NCBI RefSeq assembly: GCF_001426225.1
Contig: NZ_LMRT01000009.1
Span: forward strand, 371,594 to 435,593
Reading direction: 5' to 3'
Source of the DNA: Allobosea sp. Leaf344
GTDB lineage: Bacteria; Pseudomonadota; Alphaproteobacteria; Rhizobiales; Beijerinckiaceae
DNA length: 64,000 nucleotides
Shown: positions 45,206-54,601 of the stretch, one piece after another
How positions within the stretch are numbered: position 1 is the stretch's first letter
Layout of the letters: each line of letters begins with the position of its first letter
Translations under genes and position numbers: made by a program
The notes under the pieces: generated by a model
Databases searched by the model: none
Told to the model about the DNA's origin: nothing
Seen by the model: the letters and a program-made list of their open reading frames with translations, nothing else

Positions 45206-45239
45206 CCATGATTTGGTCCCGGAGGGAACCAAATCATGG
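45206..45239 (+). promoter_or_regulatory. Inverted repeat spanning RBS and start codon of the amidohydrolase gene
   Basis: Perfect 12-bp arms CCATGATTTGGT (45206-45217) and ACCAAATCATGG (45228-45239), plus CCC/GGG pairing inside across one bulged A. The Shine-Dalgarno GGAGGG is in the loop and inner stem, and the ATG (45236-45238) is in the 3' arm. It could be an operator or an RNA hairpin hiding the translation start. Confidence 0.75.
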
Positions 45240-46861
45240 TCGCACTACCCAGGGCCGATACGGTCCTCGTCAATGGCCCGGTCTATCTCGGCCTGAAGGA
45301 AGGCTATGCCAGCGCCGTGGCGCTGTGGTCGGGCAAGGTGCTGGCGACCGGCACCCCGGCCGAGATGGAGCCGCTGATCGGCCCGCAAACCCGCATCATC
45401 GACCTCAAAGGTCGCACCGCCACCCCCGGTCTCTACGAGGCGCATCTCCACCTGCTGCCGCTCGGCCTCAGCATGGCGGAGCTCGACATCCGCCCGCGCT
45501 TCGTGCGCACGCTCGACGGGCTGCTGCAGATGATCTCCGAGCGCGCCGCCAAGGCCAAGCCCGGCGAATGGATTCTGGCGCGCGGCTACGATCATTTCGA
45601 GCTGGATGTGAAGCGCCACCCGCACCGCACCGAGCTCGACCGTGCAGCACCCGACAACCCGGTCTATATCGTGCGCGCCTGTGGCCACCTCTCCGTCGCC
45701 AATTCGCTGGCGCTGAAGCTCGCCGGAATCGACGAGAGCACGCCGGTCCCGGCCGGCGGCGCGATCGAGCAGGTCAACGGCTCGCTGACCGGGCTGATGG
45801 CCGAGAATGGCCGCGACCCGATCAAGAAGGTCATCCCAGACCCGAGCGACGAGGAGCTCGTCGCCGCCATCGAGCGGGCCGGGCGCTATTGCAACCAGTT
45901 CGGCATCACCAGCGTGATGGACGCCGCCGTCGGCATGCGCTCGCATTACCGGGAGGTCGCCGCCTACCGCACCGCCAAGCGCACGGGCCGCCTGCCGGTG
46001 CGCACGAATCTCTGCCTGCTCGGCGGGCATAACGGCATCGTCGCGCAATGCTATGCCGACGGGCTGGTGACCGGCGCCGGGGACGACTGGCTGAGCGTCG
46101 GCCCGGTCAAGATCTTCACCGACGGCTCGGCCGGCGGTCGCACCGCCGCGATGAGCGAACCCTATCTGGGCGAGCCGGAGACCAGCGGCATCTTCTGCCT
46201 CGAGGACAGCGCGATGGATGCGCTGACCCGCGACTACCACGCGATGGGCTATCAGCTCGCCGTCCACGCCATCGGCGACGCCGCCATCGAGCAGACGCTG
46301 ACGGCGATGGAGCACGCCCAGGCGCAGCATCCCGATCCGCAGCGCCGCCACCGCATCGAGCATTGCGGCTTCAACACGCCCGAGCAGATCGCGCGGATGG
46401 CGAAGCTCGGCGTCGAGCCCGTGCCGCAGCCGGTCTTCATCTATGATTTCGGCGATCTCTATCTCTCGGTGCTGGAGCCGGAGCGGGTGCATGCGAGCTA
46501 TCCCATGCGCGACTGGATGGAGGCCGGGATGAAGCCCGCCGCCTCCTCCGACGCGCCGGTCTGCGACGCGAATATCTGGCCCAACATCTACACCATGCTG
46601 ACCCGCAAGACCTCGCGCGGCACGGTGGTCGGGCCCAACCAGACCATGACCATCGACGAAGTCATTGCCGCCTATACGGATTTCGGCGCCTATGTGAACC
46701 GGTGCGAGAACCATCGCGGCCGGCTGCTGCCGGGCATGGCCGCCGACATCGCGGTGTTTTCTCGCGATCTCTCGCAGGCGACCCCGGAACAGCTCTTGCA
46801 TGAAACCCGCTGCGACCTGACGATCATCGACGGCAGGGTCGTCTACGAGGCGGAAGGGTGA
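45236..46861 (+). CDS. YtcJ-like amidohydrolase (amidohydrolase 3)
   Basis: 541 aa. Metal and active-site motifs are in order: EAHLHLLPLG, FTDGSAGGRTAAM, LAVHAIGDAAIEQ, RIEHCGF and SSDAPV, then the small beta domain ending VYEAEG. YtcJ-type enzymes hydrolyse N-acyl or cyclic amide bonds; substrates are mostly unknown. First gene of an operon with a Dpp-type importer, so its substrate is probably imported. Confidence 0.88.
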   Translation: MVALPRADTVLVNGPVYLGLKEGYASAVALWSGKVLATGTPAEMEPLIGPQTRIIDLKGRTATPGLYEAHLHLLPLGLSMAELDIRPRFVRTLDGLLQMISERAAKAKPGEWILARGYDHFELDVKRHPHRTELDRAAPDNPVYIVRACGHLSVANSLALKLAGIDESTPVPAGGAIEQVNGSLTGLMAENGRDPIKKVIPDPSDEELVAAIERAGRYCNQFGITSVMDAAVGMRSHYREVAAYRTAKRTGRLPVRTNLCLLGGHNGIVAQCYADGLVTGAGDDWLSVGPVKIFTDGSAGGRTAAMSEPYLGEPETSGIFCLEDSAMDALTRDYHAMGYQLAVHAIGDAAIEQTLTAMEHAQAQHPDPQRRHRIEHCGFNTPEQIARMAKLGVEPVPQPVFIYDFGDLYLSVLEPERVHASYPMRDWMEAGMKPAASSDAPVCDANIWPNIYTMLTRKTSRGTVVGPNQTMTIDEVIAAYTDFGAYVNRCENHRGRLLPGMAADIAVFSRDLSQATPEQLLHETRCDLTIIDGRVVYEAEG

Positions 46862-46904
46862 TGCAGCCGATGAAGCGAGCGCAGCCGGGGATCGGGCCGG
46901 CCTC

Positions 46905-47849
46905 ATGCTGAACCATGTCGCCTCGCGCCTGGCACTGTCGGTGCCCGTCCTGTTCGGGGTGCTGCTCTTCGGCTTCCTGCTTCTCCAGCTCGTGCCGGCC
47001 GATCCGGCCGCGATCATCGCCGGCCCGACGGCGAGTCCCGAGCTCGTCGCCGAGATCCGCAAGGACCTCGGCCTCGACCGGCCGATCTTCATCCAGTTCG
47101 CTCTGTATATGAGCCGCGTCCTGCAGGGCGATCTCGGGCTGTCGCTGATCTCCAACACCAGCGTGACGCAGGAGCTCGGCGAGGCGATCGGCCCCACCGT
47201 GGAACTGATGTTCGCCTGCCTGGTCTGGGCCATCCCCGTCGGCATCGCCCTCGGCACCATCGCCGCCGTCAACCGCGGCCGCTTCCTCGACCGCCTCGTC
47301 ATCGCGATCTCGGTCGCCGGTGTCTCCACCCCGGTGTTCTTCATCGGGCTGATCCTGATGCAATATGTCGGCTATCAATGGGAGCTGCTGCCCTTCATCG
47401 GCCGCGGCGGCCCGCTCTGGAGCCTGAGCGGCCTGGCCTCGATCGCGCTGCCGGCGCTGACCTTGGGGCTGATCTTCATCGGGCCGATCGCCCGGATGAC
47501 GCGCACCGCCGCGCTCGAGGTGATGAATGCCGACCATGTCCGCACCGCCCGTGCCAAGGGCCTGGCGGAGCGCACGGTCGTGCTGAAACACGTGCTGCGC
47601 AACGCGCTCATCCCGGTGGTGACGCTGATCGGCCTGCAGGCCGGCTATCTGCTCGGCGGCGCCGTCGTCACCGAGACGATCTATTCCTGGCCGGGTGTCG
47701 GCCGGCTGGCCGTCGGCGCCATCCTGGCGAGCGATTTTCCCCTGGCCCAGGGCGCCATCCTGGTGCTGGCGCTCGCCTTCCTGACGATCAACCTCATCGT
47801 CGACATGCTCTACGCGCTTCTCGATCCGCGGGTGCAGAAACATGGCTGA
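46905..47849 (+). CDS. Dipeptide/oligopeptide-type ABC permease (DppB-like)
   Basis: 314 aa, six membrane spans. LFGVLLFGFLLLQLVPADPAAIIAGP near the start and the EAA loop MTRTAALEVMNADHVRTARAKGLAER identify it. Starts 43 bp after the amidohydrolase and overlaps the DppC-like gene by 8 nt. Confidence 0.94.
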   Translation: MLNHVASRLALSVPVLFGVLLFGFLLLQLVPADPAAIIAGPTASPELVAEIRKDLGLDRPIFIQFALYMSRVLQGDLGLSLISNTSVTQELGEAIGPTVELMFACLVWAIPVGIALGTIAAVNRGRFLDRLVIAISVAGVSTPVFFIGLILMQYVGYQWELLPFIGRGGPLWSLSGLASIALPALTLGLIFIGPIARMTRTAALEVMNADHVRTARAKGLAERTVVLKHVLRNALIPVVTLIGLQAGYLLGGAVVTETIYSWPGVGRLAVGAILASDFPLAQGAILVLALAFLTINLIVDMLYALLDPRVQKHG

Positions 47850-48738
47850 CGTCGCCTCCCCGGTCCTCGCGCCCCCGGCCCGCCGCCGCGGCGGCTCCCC
47901 GATCCTGCGGCGGATCTTCCGGGACAGGCTGGCTTTCGCGGCCGCCATCATCCTGACGCTGATCTCGGTCGCGGCCGTGCTGGCGCCGTGGCTGGCGCCG
48001 TTCGACCCCTACAACACCACCCGCCGGCCCTTCCTGCCGCCGGTCTGGAGCGAGGGCTCGCTGCCGCAATACTGGCTCGGCACCGATGGCCAGGGCCGCG
48101 ACATGGTCTCGCGCCTGCTCTACGGCACCCGGCTGACGCTGCTGATGGGGCTGGCCTCCGTCATCCTGGGCGGCGGGCTCGGCGCGCTGGTCGGGCTGAT
48201 CAGCGCCTATTACCGGCGGCTCGACCCCTGGCTGATGCGCTTCGCCGATATCCTCCTGTCGTTCCCGGCCATCCTGCTCGGCCTGGCGCTGGCGGCCGTG
48301 GTCGGGCCGGGCCTCACCGCCATCGTCATCGCGCTCTCGATCGCGACGATTCCAGACGTCGCCCGCATCACCCGCAGTGCCGCCGTGGTGGTGATGGGGC
48401 AGGATTACATGGAGGCCGGCCGGGCGGTCGGCCTTTCCGACCGCACCCTGATCTGGCGCTATCTCGCGCTGAACTGCCTGTCCTCGGTCTTCGTCTTCCT
48501 GACGCTGCGCTTCGGGCAGATCATCCTGATCGGCGCGGCGCTCTCCTTCCTCGGCCTCGGCGTGCGGCCGCCGGAAGCGGAGCTGGGCATGATGGCCTCG
48601 CTCGGGCGCGATTCGCTGTTCTTCGCGCCGCATATCTCGATGCTGCCGAGCCTCGCCATCGTGCTGATCGTGCTCTGTGCCAATGTGCTGGGGGATGCTC
48701 TGCGCGACGTGCTGGATCCGCGCCTGCGCAACACCTGA
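47842..48738 (+). CDS. Dipeptide/oligopeptide-type ABC permease (DppC-like)
   Basis: 298 aa. Typical N-terminal cytosolic segment, LAPFDPYNTTRRPFLPP, LGTDGQGRDMVSRLLYGTRLTLLMG and the EAA loop ITRSAAVVVMGQDYMEAGRAVG. Forms the channel with the DppB-like protein. Confidence 0.94.
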   Translation: MADVASPVLAPPARRRGGSPILRRIFRDRLAFAAAIILTLISVAAVLAPWLAPFDPYNTTRRPFLPPVWSEGSLPQYWLGTDGQGRDMVSRLLYGTRLTLLMGLASVILGGGLGALVGLISAYYRRLDPWLMRFADILLSFPAILLGLALAAVVGPGLTAIVIALSIATIPDVARITRSAAVVVMGQDYMEAGRAVGLSDRTLIWRYLALNCLSSVFVFLTLRFGQIILIGAALSFLGLGVRPPEAELGMMASLGRDSLFFAPHISMLPSLAIVLIVLCANVLGDALRDVLDPRLRNT

Positions 48739-48786
48739 ACCGCTGTTTCAACGACGTCGACGACTGCAAAAAAGGGGAGAACGAGC

Positions 48787-50376
48787 GTGAAACATCTGAC
48801 ATCCATCGCGGCCGGCGCACTGCTGGGGCTCGGCGCCTTGTCCGGCCCGGCGCTGGCCCAGGGCAACAATGCCAGCATCACCATCGTCCGCGAGGTCGAC
48901 AGCGACCGCTACGACCCGCATCGCTCGACGGCGCGCGCCGCCTCCGAGGTGCTGTTCATGATGGCCGACACGCTGGTCTCGCTCGACCACGACATGTCGA
49001 CGATCAAGCCCGGCCTCGCCAGCAGCTGGACCGCCTCGCCCGACGGCAAGACCTATACCTTCAAGCTGCGCAACGACGTCCAGTTCTGCGACGGCAAGAA
49101 GCTGACGGCGCAGGACGTGGTCTATTCGATCAAGCGCTGGATCGACCCCGCGACCCGCTCGCCCGTCGCCTGGCGCGCCGGCAAGATCGAGGATGTCGTC
49201 GCCACGGACGATTATACCGTCGAATACAAGCTCAAGGCGCCGTTCTCGGAGCTGCTCTACCAGCTCACCCAGAGCTTCGCCGTGATCATCGACAAGGCCA
49301 ATGTCGAGGCGCTCGGCGCCGATTTCGGCGTCAAGGGCTTCAACGGCACCGGCCCCTATTGCTGGGGTGACTGGAAGCCGCGCAACGAATTCCGGCTGAA
49401 GCGCCACGCCGCCTATAAATGGGGCCCGCCGGTCTATGAGAATACCGGCCCGGCCCATATCGAGGAGGTGGTCTGGCGCATCGTGCCGGAGGAGAACACC
49501 CGCCTCGCCGCCGCCATGACCGGCCAGACCCAGGTGACGCAATACGTGCCCTATTCCGGCATGGCGCAGCTGCGCGCCAACCGGAACCTCAAGCTGATCG
49601 AATCCAAGGAAGCCTTCTGGACCTATTTCGTCGGCTTCAAGATCGACAAGGAAGGCGTCAGCGACCCGGCCGTCCGCCGCGCCATGGTGATGGCCGTGGA
49701 CCAGAAGGCGATCGCCGAGAACCTGTATTTCGGCGAGGTCGAGCCGGCCTACAGCTACATCTCCACCGAGGCGCTGGACTGGAACAAGGCGGTGACGCCG
49801 CTGAAGACCAATGTCGAGGAGGCCAACAAGGTGCTGGACGCCGCCGGCTGGGTGAAGGGTGCCGACGGCTTCCGCATGAAGGACGGCAAGAAGCTCTCGC
49901 CCGTGGTCTACGGCTTCACCGGCTCGACCTGGCAGAAGCTGATGGAGGCGATCCAGGGCGATCTGCGCAAGATCGGCGTCGATCTGCGCATCCAGCTCTT
50001 CGACGCGACCATCGCCTGGGGCAAGCTCGCGACGCAGGAATTCGACATGTTCGGGATGAGCTTCCCCTACATCTCGGCCGGCGACGCGCTCAACCTCTAC
50101 TTCCCCTCGGCCAACGCCCCGACGCCCAACCGCATGAACTGGAAGGACCCGGCCACCGACGAGCTGCTCAACAAGGGCATCACCGCGCTCAACGAGAAGG
50201 ACCGTGCCCAGGCCTATGGCGAGGTGCTGAAGAAGGTGCATGAGGCCGCCGTCTGGCTGCCGCTCTATCATGAGCCGATGAAGATCGCGGCTTCGGCCAA
50301 GCTCGCCCCCTTCAAGGCGCACAACATCTATGGCTGCGGTCTCTACAAGGGCCTCGACCTGAAGTTCATCCGCTGA
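48787..50376 (+). CDS. Peptide-type ABC substrate-binding protein
   Basis: 529 aa from GTG after AGGGGAGAA. Sec signal peptide ending GPALAQG. SBP family 5: FKLRNDVQFCDGKKLTAQDVVYSIKRW, KGFNGTGPYCWGDWKPRNEF and the late VHEAAVWLPLYHEPM. Ligand unknown, likely the amide or heterocycle handled by the two amidohydrolases. A strong hairpin starts 9 bp after its stop. Confidence 0.93.
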   Translation: MKHLTSIAAGALLGLGALSGPALAQGNNASITIVREVDSDRYDPHRSTARAASEVLFMMADTLVSLDHDMSTIKPGLASSWTASPDGKTYTFKLRNDVQFCDGKKLTAQDVVYSIKRWIDPATRSPVAWRAGKIEDVVATDDYTVEYKLKAPFSELLYQLTQSFAVIIDKANVEALGADFGVKGFNGTGPYCWGDWKPRNEFRLKRHAAYKWGPPVYENTGPAHIEEVVWRIVPEENTRLAAAMTGQTQVTQYVPYSGMAQLRANRNLKLIESKEAFWTYFVGFKIDKEGVSDPAVRRAMVMAVDQKAIAENLYFGEVEPAYSYISTEALDWNKAVTPLKTNVEEANKVLDAAGWVKGADGFRMKDGKKLSPVVYGFTGSTWQKLMEAIQGDLRKIGVDLRIQLFDATIAWGKLATQEFDMFGMSFPYISAGDALNLYFPSANAPTPNRMNWKDPATDELLNKGITALNEKDRAQAYGEVLKKVHEAAVWLPLYHEPMKIAASAKLAPFKAHNIYGCGLYKGLDLKFIR

Positions 50377-50384
50377 TCCCGGCT

Positions 50385-50525
50385 CCCTCCCCGCCCGCGG
50401 GGAGGGGCTGAGACCAGGCGCCGAGGCCGGAACCCTATCGCCGGCACGCGCCACCAAGCCCGCCCGGCGCCGAGAGCCGGGCGGCAGCCATCGATCCCTC
50501 GCCCCTTCCCGCACGGGGAGGGGAA
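50385..50525. repeat. REP-like GC palindromes downstream of the binding-protein gene
   Basis: A 10-bp stem CCCTCCCCGC / GCGGGGAGGG at 50385-50406 with a 2-nt loop, and about 100 bp further a related near-palindrome, CCCCTTCCC / GGGGAGGGG (about 50504-50525). They resemble repetitive extragenic palindromes; the first lies where it could protect the SBP message. The roughly 190-bp gap has no gene. Confidence 0.55.
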
Positions 50526-50567
50526 GCGCCGATCCCTTTCGCCTGCCGCCAGATGCCGGAGCCTGCC

Positions 50568-52007
50568 ATGACCATCACGCTTATCCAGAACGCCAGCTGG
50601 ATCGTCGCCTATGACGCGAAGGCCAAGGGCCATGTCTATCTCCGCGACGGCGACGTCGCCTATGAGGACAACCGGCTCATCCATGTCGGCGGCAGCTACG
50701 GGGGCAAGGCGGATTCGACCATCGACGGGCGCGGCAAGATGGTGATGCCGGGCCTCGTCAACATCCATTCCCACCCCTCCTCCGAGGCGATGACCAAGGG
50801 CTGGAACGACGAGCTCGGCAGCCCCAAAATGTACGGCACCGCGCTCTACGAGTTCATGCCGCTGTTCCGCTGCGATGCCCAGGGCATCAAGCCCTGTGCC
50901 CAGGTCACCTATTCCGAGCTCCTGATGTCCGGCGTCACCACGTTGGTCGACATGTCGGTCGCCTGGGATGGCTGGTTCGAGACCTTCAAGGCCTCGGGCC
51001 TGCGCGGCGTCTTCTCGCCGATGTACCGCTCCGCCCGCTGGTACACCGATAATGGCCATCTCGCGAAATATGAATGGGACGCCAAGGCCGGCGAGAAGGC
51101 CATGGCCGAGGCGATGAAACTGCTCGACAGGGTGGCGGCCGACGATTCCGGCCGGCTCTCGGGCATGGTCTCGCCCTCCCAGATCGACACCTGCACGCCG
51201 GAGCTGATCCAGGCCAGCTATGCCGAGGCCGAGGCGCGCAAGCTGCCCTTCCAGATCCATGCCGCCCAGAGCGTCGTCGAGTTCCACGAGATCACCCGCC
51301 GCCACGGCATGACCCCGGTGGAATGGCTAGAATCGCTCGATGTGCTCGGCCCCTTCTCGATCATCGGCCACGGCATCTTCCTCGACCATCACAGCTCGGT
51401 GAAATGGCCGGCCACTGACGATCTCGGCTGCCTGGTCGAGACCGGGACCAATGTCGCGCATTGCCCGATCGTCTTCCAGCGCCGCGGCATCGCCATGCAG
51501 AGCTTCGGCCAATATGTCGCCGCCGGCGTCAATGTCGGCATCGGCACCGATACCTATCCCCACCACATGCTCGAGGAGCTGCGCGCGGTCTGCATCGGCT
51601 CGCGGATGATGGCCGAGGACGTCTTCGACCTGCGCACCTCCGACGCCTTCAACGCCGCCACGCTCGGCAGCGCCAAGGCGCTGGGGCGTGACGATATCGG
51701 CCGGCTCGCCAAGGGCGCCAAGGCCGACATCGTGCTCGTCGACGTCACCCATCCGATGATGCGCCCGCTGCGCGACCCGATCCGCAGTCTGATCTACGCC
51801 GCCGGCGAGCGCGCCGTGACCACGGTCATCGTCGACGGCGTCACCGTGGTCGACAACGGCAAGGTCCTGACCATGGATTACGCCAGCGCCGCGGCCGAGC
51901 TCGAGGAGGCGCAGCGCCGCGCCGAGCCGAAGGTCAAGGAGCTCGACTGGGCCAAGCGCGACCATCTCGAGATCTCGCCCCTCACCTTCCCGGCGGGCAA
52001 GGCCTGA
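50568..52007 (+). CDS. Amidohydrolase (TrzN/AtzA/SsnA-like deaminase family)
   Basis: 479 aa from ATG at 50568, with GGAG 6 nt before it. NIHSHPSSEA, QIHAAQS, IIGHGIFLD and GTDTYP are the HxH, His, His and Asp metal-site motifs of the ATZ/TRZ and guanine-deaminase group. It removes an amino or other leaving group from a heterocycle or cleaves an amide. ATPase genes follow directly, so it is an integral part of the importer operon. Confidence 0.87.
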   Translation: MTITLIQNASWIVAYDAKAKGHVYLRDGDVAYEDNRLIHVGGSYGGKADSTIDGRGKMVMPGLVNIHSHPSSEAMTKGWNDELGSPKMYGTALYEFMPLFRCDAQGIKPCAQVTYSELLMSGVTTLVDMSVAWDGWFETFKASGLRGVFSPMYRSARWYTDNGHLAKYEWDAKAGEKAMAEAMKLLDRVAADDSGRLSGMVSPSQIDTCTPELIQASYAEAEARKLPFQIHAAQSVVEFHEITRRHGMTPVEWLESLDVLGPFSIIGHGIFLDHHSSVKWPATDDLGCLVETGTNVAHCPIVFQRRGIAMQSFGQYVAAGVNVGIGTDTYPHHMLEELRAVCIGSRMMAEDVFDLRTSDAFNAATLGSAKALGRDDIGRLAKGAKADIVLVDVTHPMMRPLRDPIRSLIYAAGERAVTTVIVDGVTVVDNGKVLTMDYASAAAELEEAQRRAEPKVKELDWAKRDHLEISPLTFPAGKA

Positions 52008-53063
52008 ATGGAGCGGCCCGTGCAGCAGGATGCCGATCCGCGCGCCCCGATCCTCGAGGTGCGCGATCTCAAGACGCATTTCAGGACGGAGCGCGGCTTC
52101 TACCGCGCCGTCGACGGCGTCAGCTTCTCCGTCCGTCCCGGACGCACGCTGGGCGTCGTCGGCGAGAGCGGCTGCGGCAAGAGCGTCACCTCGCTGTCGA
52201 TCATGGGGCTGGTGCCGGAACCGCCGGGAATCCGGGCCGGCGGTGAAATCCTGTTCGAGGGCGAGGATCTGCTGAAGAAGACCCGCACCGAGATGGAGGA
52301 GATCCGCGGCGCCCGGATCGCGATGATCTTCCAGGAGCCGATGACCTCGCTCAACCCGGTCTACCGGGTCGGGGAGCAGATCGTCGAAGGGCTGCGCCGC
52401 CACCGCGCCATGGGCAAGGCGGAGGCCCGGGCCCGCGCCATCGAGATGCTGCGGCTGGTCAAGATCCCCTCGCCCGAGACTCGCGTCGATTCCTTCCCCC
52501 ATGAAATGTCGGGGGGCATGCGCCAGCGCGTGATGATCGCGCTCGCGCTCGCCTGCGACCCCCAGCTGCTGATCGCCGACGAGCCCACCACGGCGCTGGA
52601 CGTGACGATCCAGGCGCAGATCCTCGACCTGATGCGCGATCTCCAGACCAGGCTCGGCACCGCCATCATCCTGATCACCCATGATCTCGGCGTCATCGCC
52701 GAGACCGCCGACGACGTCGTGGTGATGTATGCCGGCCGGATCGTCGAGCGCGCCGATGTCAGGACGCTGTTCGCCGATGCGCAGCACCCCTACACGCTCG
52801 GCCTCCTCGCCTCGATCCCGCGGCTGGACGAGGATCGCGACCGGCTGCAGACCATCGAGGGCATGGTCCCGGCCCCGGACGCCATGCCGGCCGGCTGCCG
52901 CTTCGCGCCGCGCTGCACGCTCGCCATCGCCCGCTGCCACCAGGAGGAGCCGCCCTTGCGCCCGCTCGGCCCCGGGCATGAAGCCGCCTGCTGGCGCGCC
53001 CCGATCGAACAGACGCTCGCCGGTTCCCGCGCGGAACCGGCGCAGGCAGGAGCCGGCCGATGA
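52008..53063 (+). CDS. Dipeptide/oligopeptide-type ABC ATPase (DppD-like)
   Basis: 351 aa. Walker [10 protein letters not shown], signature [15 protein letters not shown], Walker [13 protein letters not shown], and the C-terminal oligopeptide-type Cys motif with [14 protein letters not shown]. Starts immediately after the amidohydrolase stop and overlaps the DppF-like gene by 4 nt. Confidence 0.95.
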   Translation: MERPVQQDADPRAPILEVRDLKTHFRTERGFYRAVDGVSFSVRPGRTLGVVGESGCGKSVTSLSIMGLVPEPPGIRAGGEILFEGEDLLKKTRTEMEEIRGARIAMIFQEPMTSLNPVYRVGEQIVEGLRRHRAMGKAEARARAIEMLRLVKIPSPETRVDSFPHEMSGGMRQRVMIALALACDPQLLIADEPTTALDVTIQAQILDLMRDLQTRLGTAIILITHDLGVIAETADDVVVMYAGRIVERADVRTLFADAQHPYTLGLLASIPRLDEDRDRLQTIEGMVPAPDAMPAGCRFAPRCTLAIARCHQEEPPLRPLGPGHEAACWRAPIEQTLAGSRAEPAQAGAGR

Positions 53064-54118
53064 GCGCCCCCTTGCTCGAGGTCTCCGGCCTCGCCAAGCA
53101 TTTCACCTTGTCCGGCGGGCTGTTCGGCCGCTCCACCGGCACGGTCAAGGCCGTCGACGGAGTCAGCTTCAAGGTCGAGCGCGGCGAGACCCTGGCGCTG
53201 GTCGGCGAATCCGGCTGCGGCAAATCCACCACCGGCCGGCTGATCCTGCGGCTGATCGAGCCCAGCGCCGGCCAGCTGCGCTTCGATGGCGAGGATGTTC
53301 TGGCGCTCGGCAAGCACGAGCTGCGGGCGCTGCGCCGGCGCATGCAGATCATTTTCCAGGACCCTTTCGCCTCGCTCAATCCCAGGCTCTCGGTCTCGCA
53401 GATCCTGGCCGAGCCGCTGCTGCTCCACAGGCTGGCGACCCCGGCCGAGATCCCCGCGCGGGTCGAGGAGCTGCTCAAGGTCGTCGGGCTCGGTCCGCAG
53501 CATGCCGAGCGTTTCCCGCATGAATTCTCGGGCGGGCAGCGCCAGCGCATCGGCGTGGCCCGGGCTTTGGCGACGCGGCCCGATCTCGTGGTCTGCGACG
53601 AGCCGGTCTCGGCGCTCGACGTCTCGATCCAGGCCCAGGTGGTCAATCTGCTGCAGGATCTGCAGGCGCAGTTCGGCCTGTCCTATCTGTTCATCGCCCA
53701 TGATCTGGCGGTGGTGAAGCATATCGCGACGCGCGTCGCGGTGATGTATCTCGGCCGCATCGTCGAGATCGCCGACAAGACGACGCTCTATGATCAACCG
53801 CGCCATCCCTACACCCAGGCGCTGCTCGCCGCGGCGCCGCTGCCGAGCCCGGGCCTGCGGCGCGAGCGGCCGGTGCTGCAGGGCGACGTGCCGAGCCCGC
53901 TGAAGCCGCCATCGGGCTGCACCTTCCATCCGCGCTGCCCCTATGCGCAGCCGCGCTGCTCCGCCGAGCAGCCGGAGCTGCGCCCGCTGCCGAGCGGCGC
54001 CAAGGTGGCCTGCCATTTCGCCGAGACGATTCCCGCGCCGACGCTGATCCCGCATGCGCCGGACAATCCGGTGATCGCCCGGCGCTTCGCGGCGCTGGCG
54101 GCCGGAGCCGCCGCCTGA
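53060..54118 (+). CDS. Dipeptide/oligopeptide-type ABC ATPase (DppF-like)
   Basis: 352 aa. Walker [11 protein letters not shown], signature [15 protein letters not shown], Walker [15 protein letters not shown]-terminal [14 protein letters not shown]. Completes the importer encoded from 46905. Its stop codon abuts the stop of the convergent tspO-like gene with no intergenic base. Confidence 0.95.
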   Translation: MSAPLLEVSGLAKHFTLSGGLFGRSTGTVKAVDGVSFKVERGETLALVGESGCGKSTTGRLILRLIEPSAGQLRFDGEDVLALGKHELRALRRRMQIIFQDPFASLNPRLSVSQILAEPLLLHRLATPAEIPARVEELLKVVGLGPQHAERFPHEFSGGQRQRIGVARALATRPDLVVCDEPVSALDVSIQAQVVNLLQDLQAQFGLSYLFIAHDLAVVKHIATRVAVMYLGRIVEIADKTTLYDQPRHPYTQALLAAAPLPSPGLRRERPVLQGDVPSPLKPPSGCTFHPRCPYAQPRCSAEQPELRPLPSGAKVACHFAETIPAPTLIPHAPDNPVIARRFAALAAGAAA

Positions 54119-54601
54119 TCAGGCGGCGGCGGCCTGCGGGTTCAGCCGCAGCATCGTCCAGTTGAGGAAGGCGGCGAAGCTGACCCAGGCGAGATAGGGC
54201 ACCAGCAGCCAGGCCGCGAGCCCGTCGATCGGCGCGAACAGCAGGATCAGGCCGAGGATCGACAGCCAGAGCAGGGCGACATCGGCGAGGGCGAGATCCA
54301 TCCGCCGCAGCCCGAAGAAGAAGCCGGACCAGGCGGCGTTGAGCAGCAGCTGGACCCCATAGACCGCGAGCGGCAGAGCGGCGCCGGCAAACCCGGCCTT
54401 GCGCCAGACGAGCCAGCCCGAAACCGCGATTATGATGTAGAGGACGGTCCAGGCCGGGGCGAACAGCCAGTTCGGCGGGCGCCACCACGGCTTGCGCAGG
54501 CTCTCATACCAGGCGCCCGGCCGGAAGATCGCGCCCGAACTCGCCACCGCCAGGCAGGCCAGCACGAAACCGAGCAATCCTGCGCCATCCTGCCAGCTCA
54601 T
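54119..54601 (-). CDS. TspO/MBR family protein
   Basis: 160 aa, five membrane helices. GAWYESLRKPWWRPPNWLFAPAWTVLYIIIAVSGWLVWR is the tryptophan-rich TspO signature, and LNAAWSGFFFGLRRMDLAL is the fourth helix region. Bacterial TspO binds porphyrins and modulates stress or pigment gene expression. ATG overlaps the stop of the antiporter gene, so both are coupled. Confidence 0.92.
   Translation of the reverse strand: MSWQDGAGLLGFVLACLAVASSGAIFRPGAWYESLRKPWWRPPNWLFAPAWTVLYIIIAVSGWLVWRKAGFAGAALPLAVYGVQLLLNAAWSGFFFGLRRMDLALADVALLWLSILGLILLFAPIDGLAAWLLVPYLAWVSFAAFLNWTMLRLNPQAAAA

Noticed and set aside
45245..47344. A 699-codon minus-strand frame opposite the YtcJ-like gene and dppB
   Set aside because: Crosses two real genes and an intergenic gap and has no recognisable motif.
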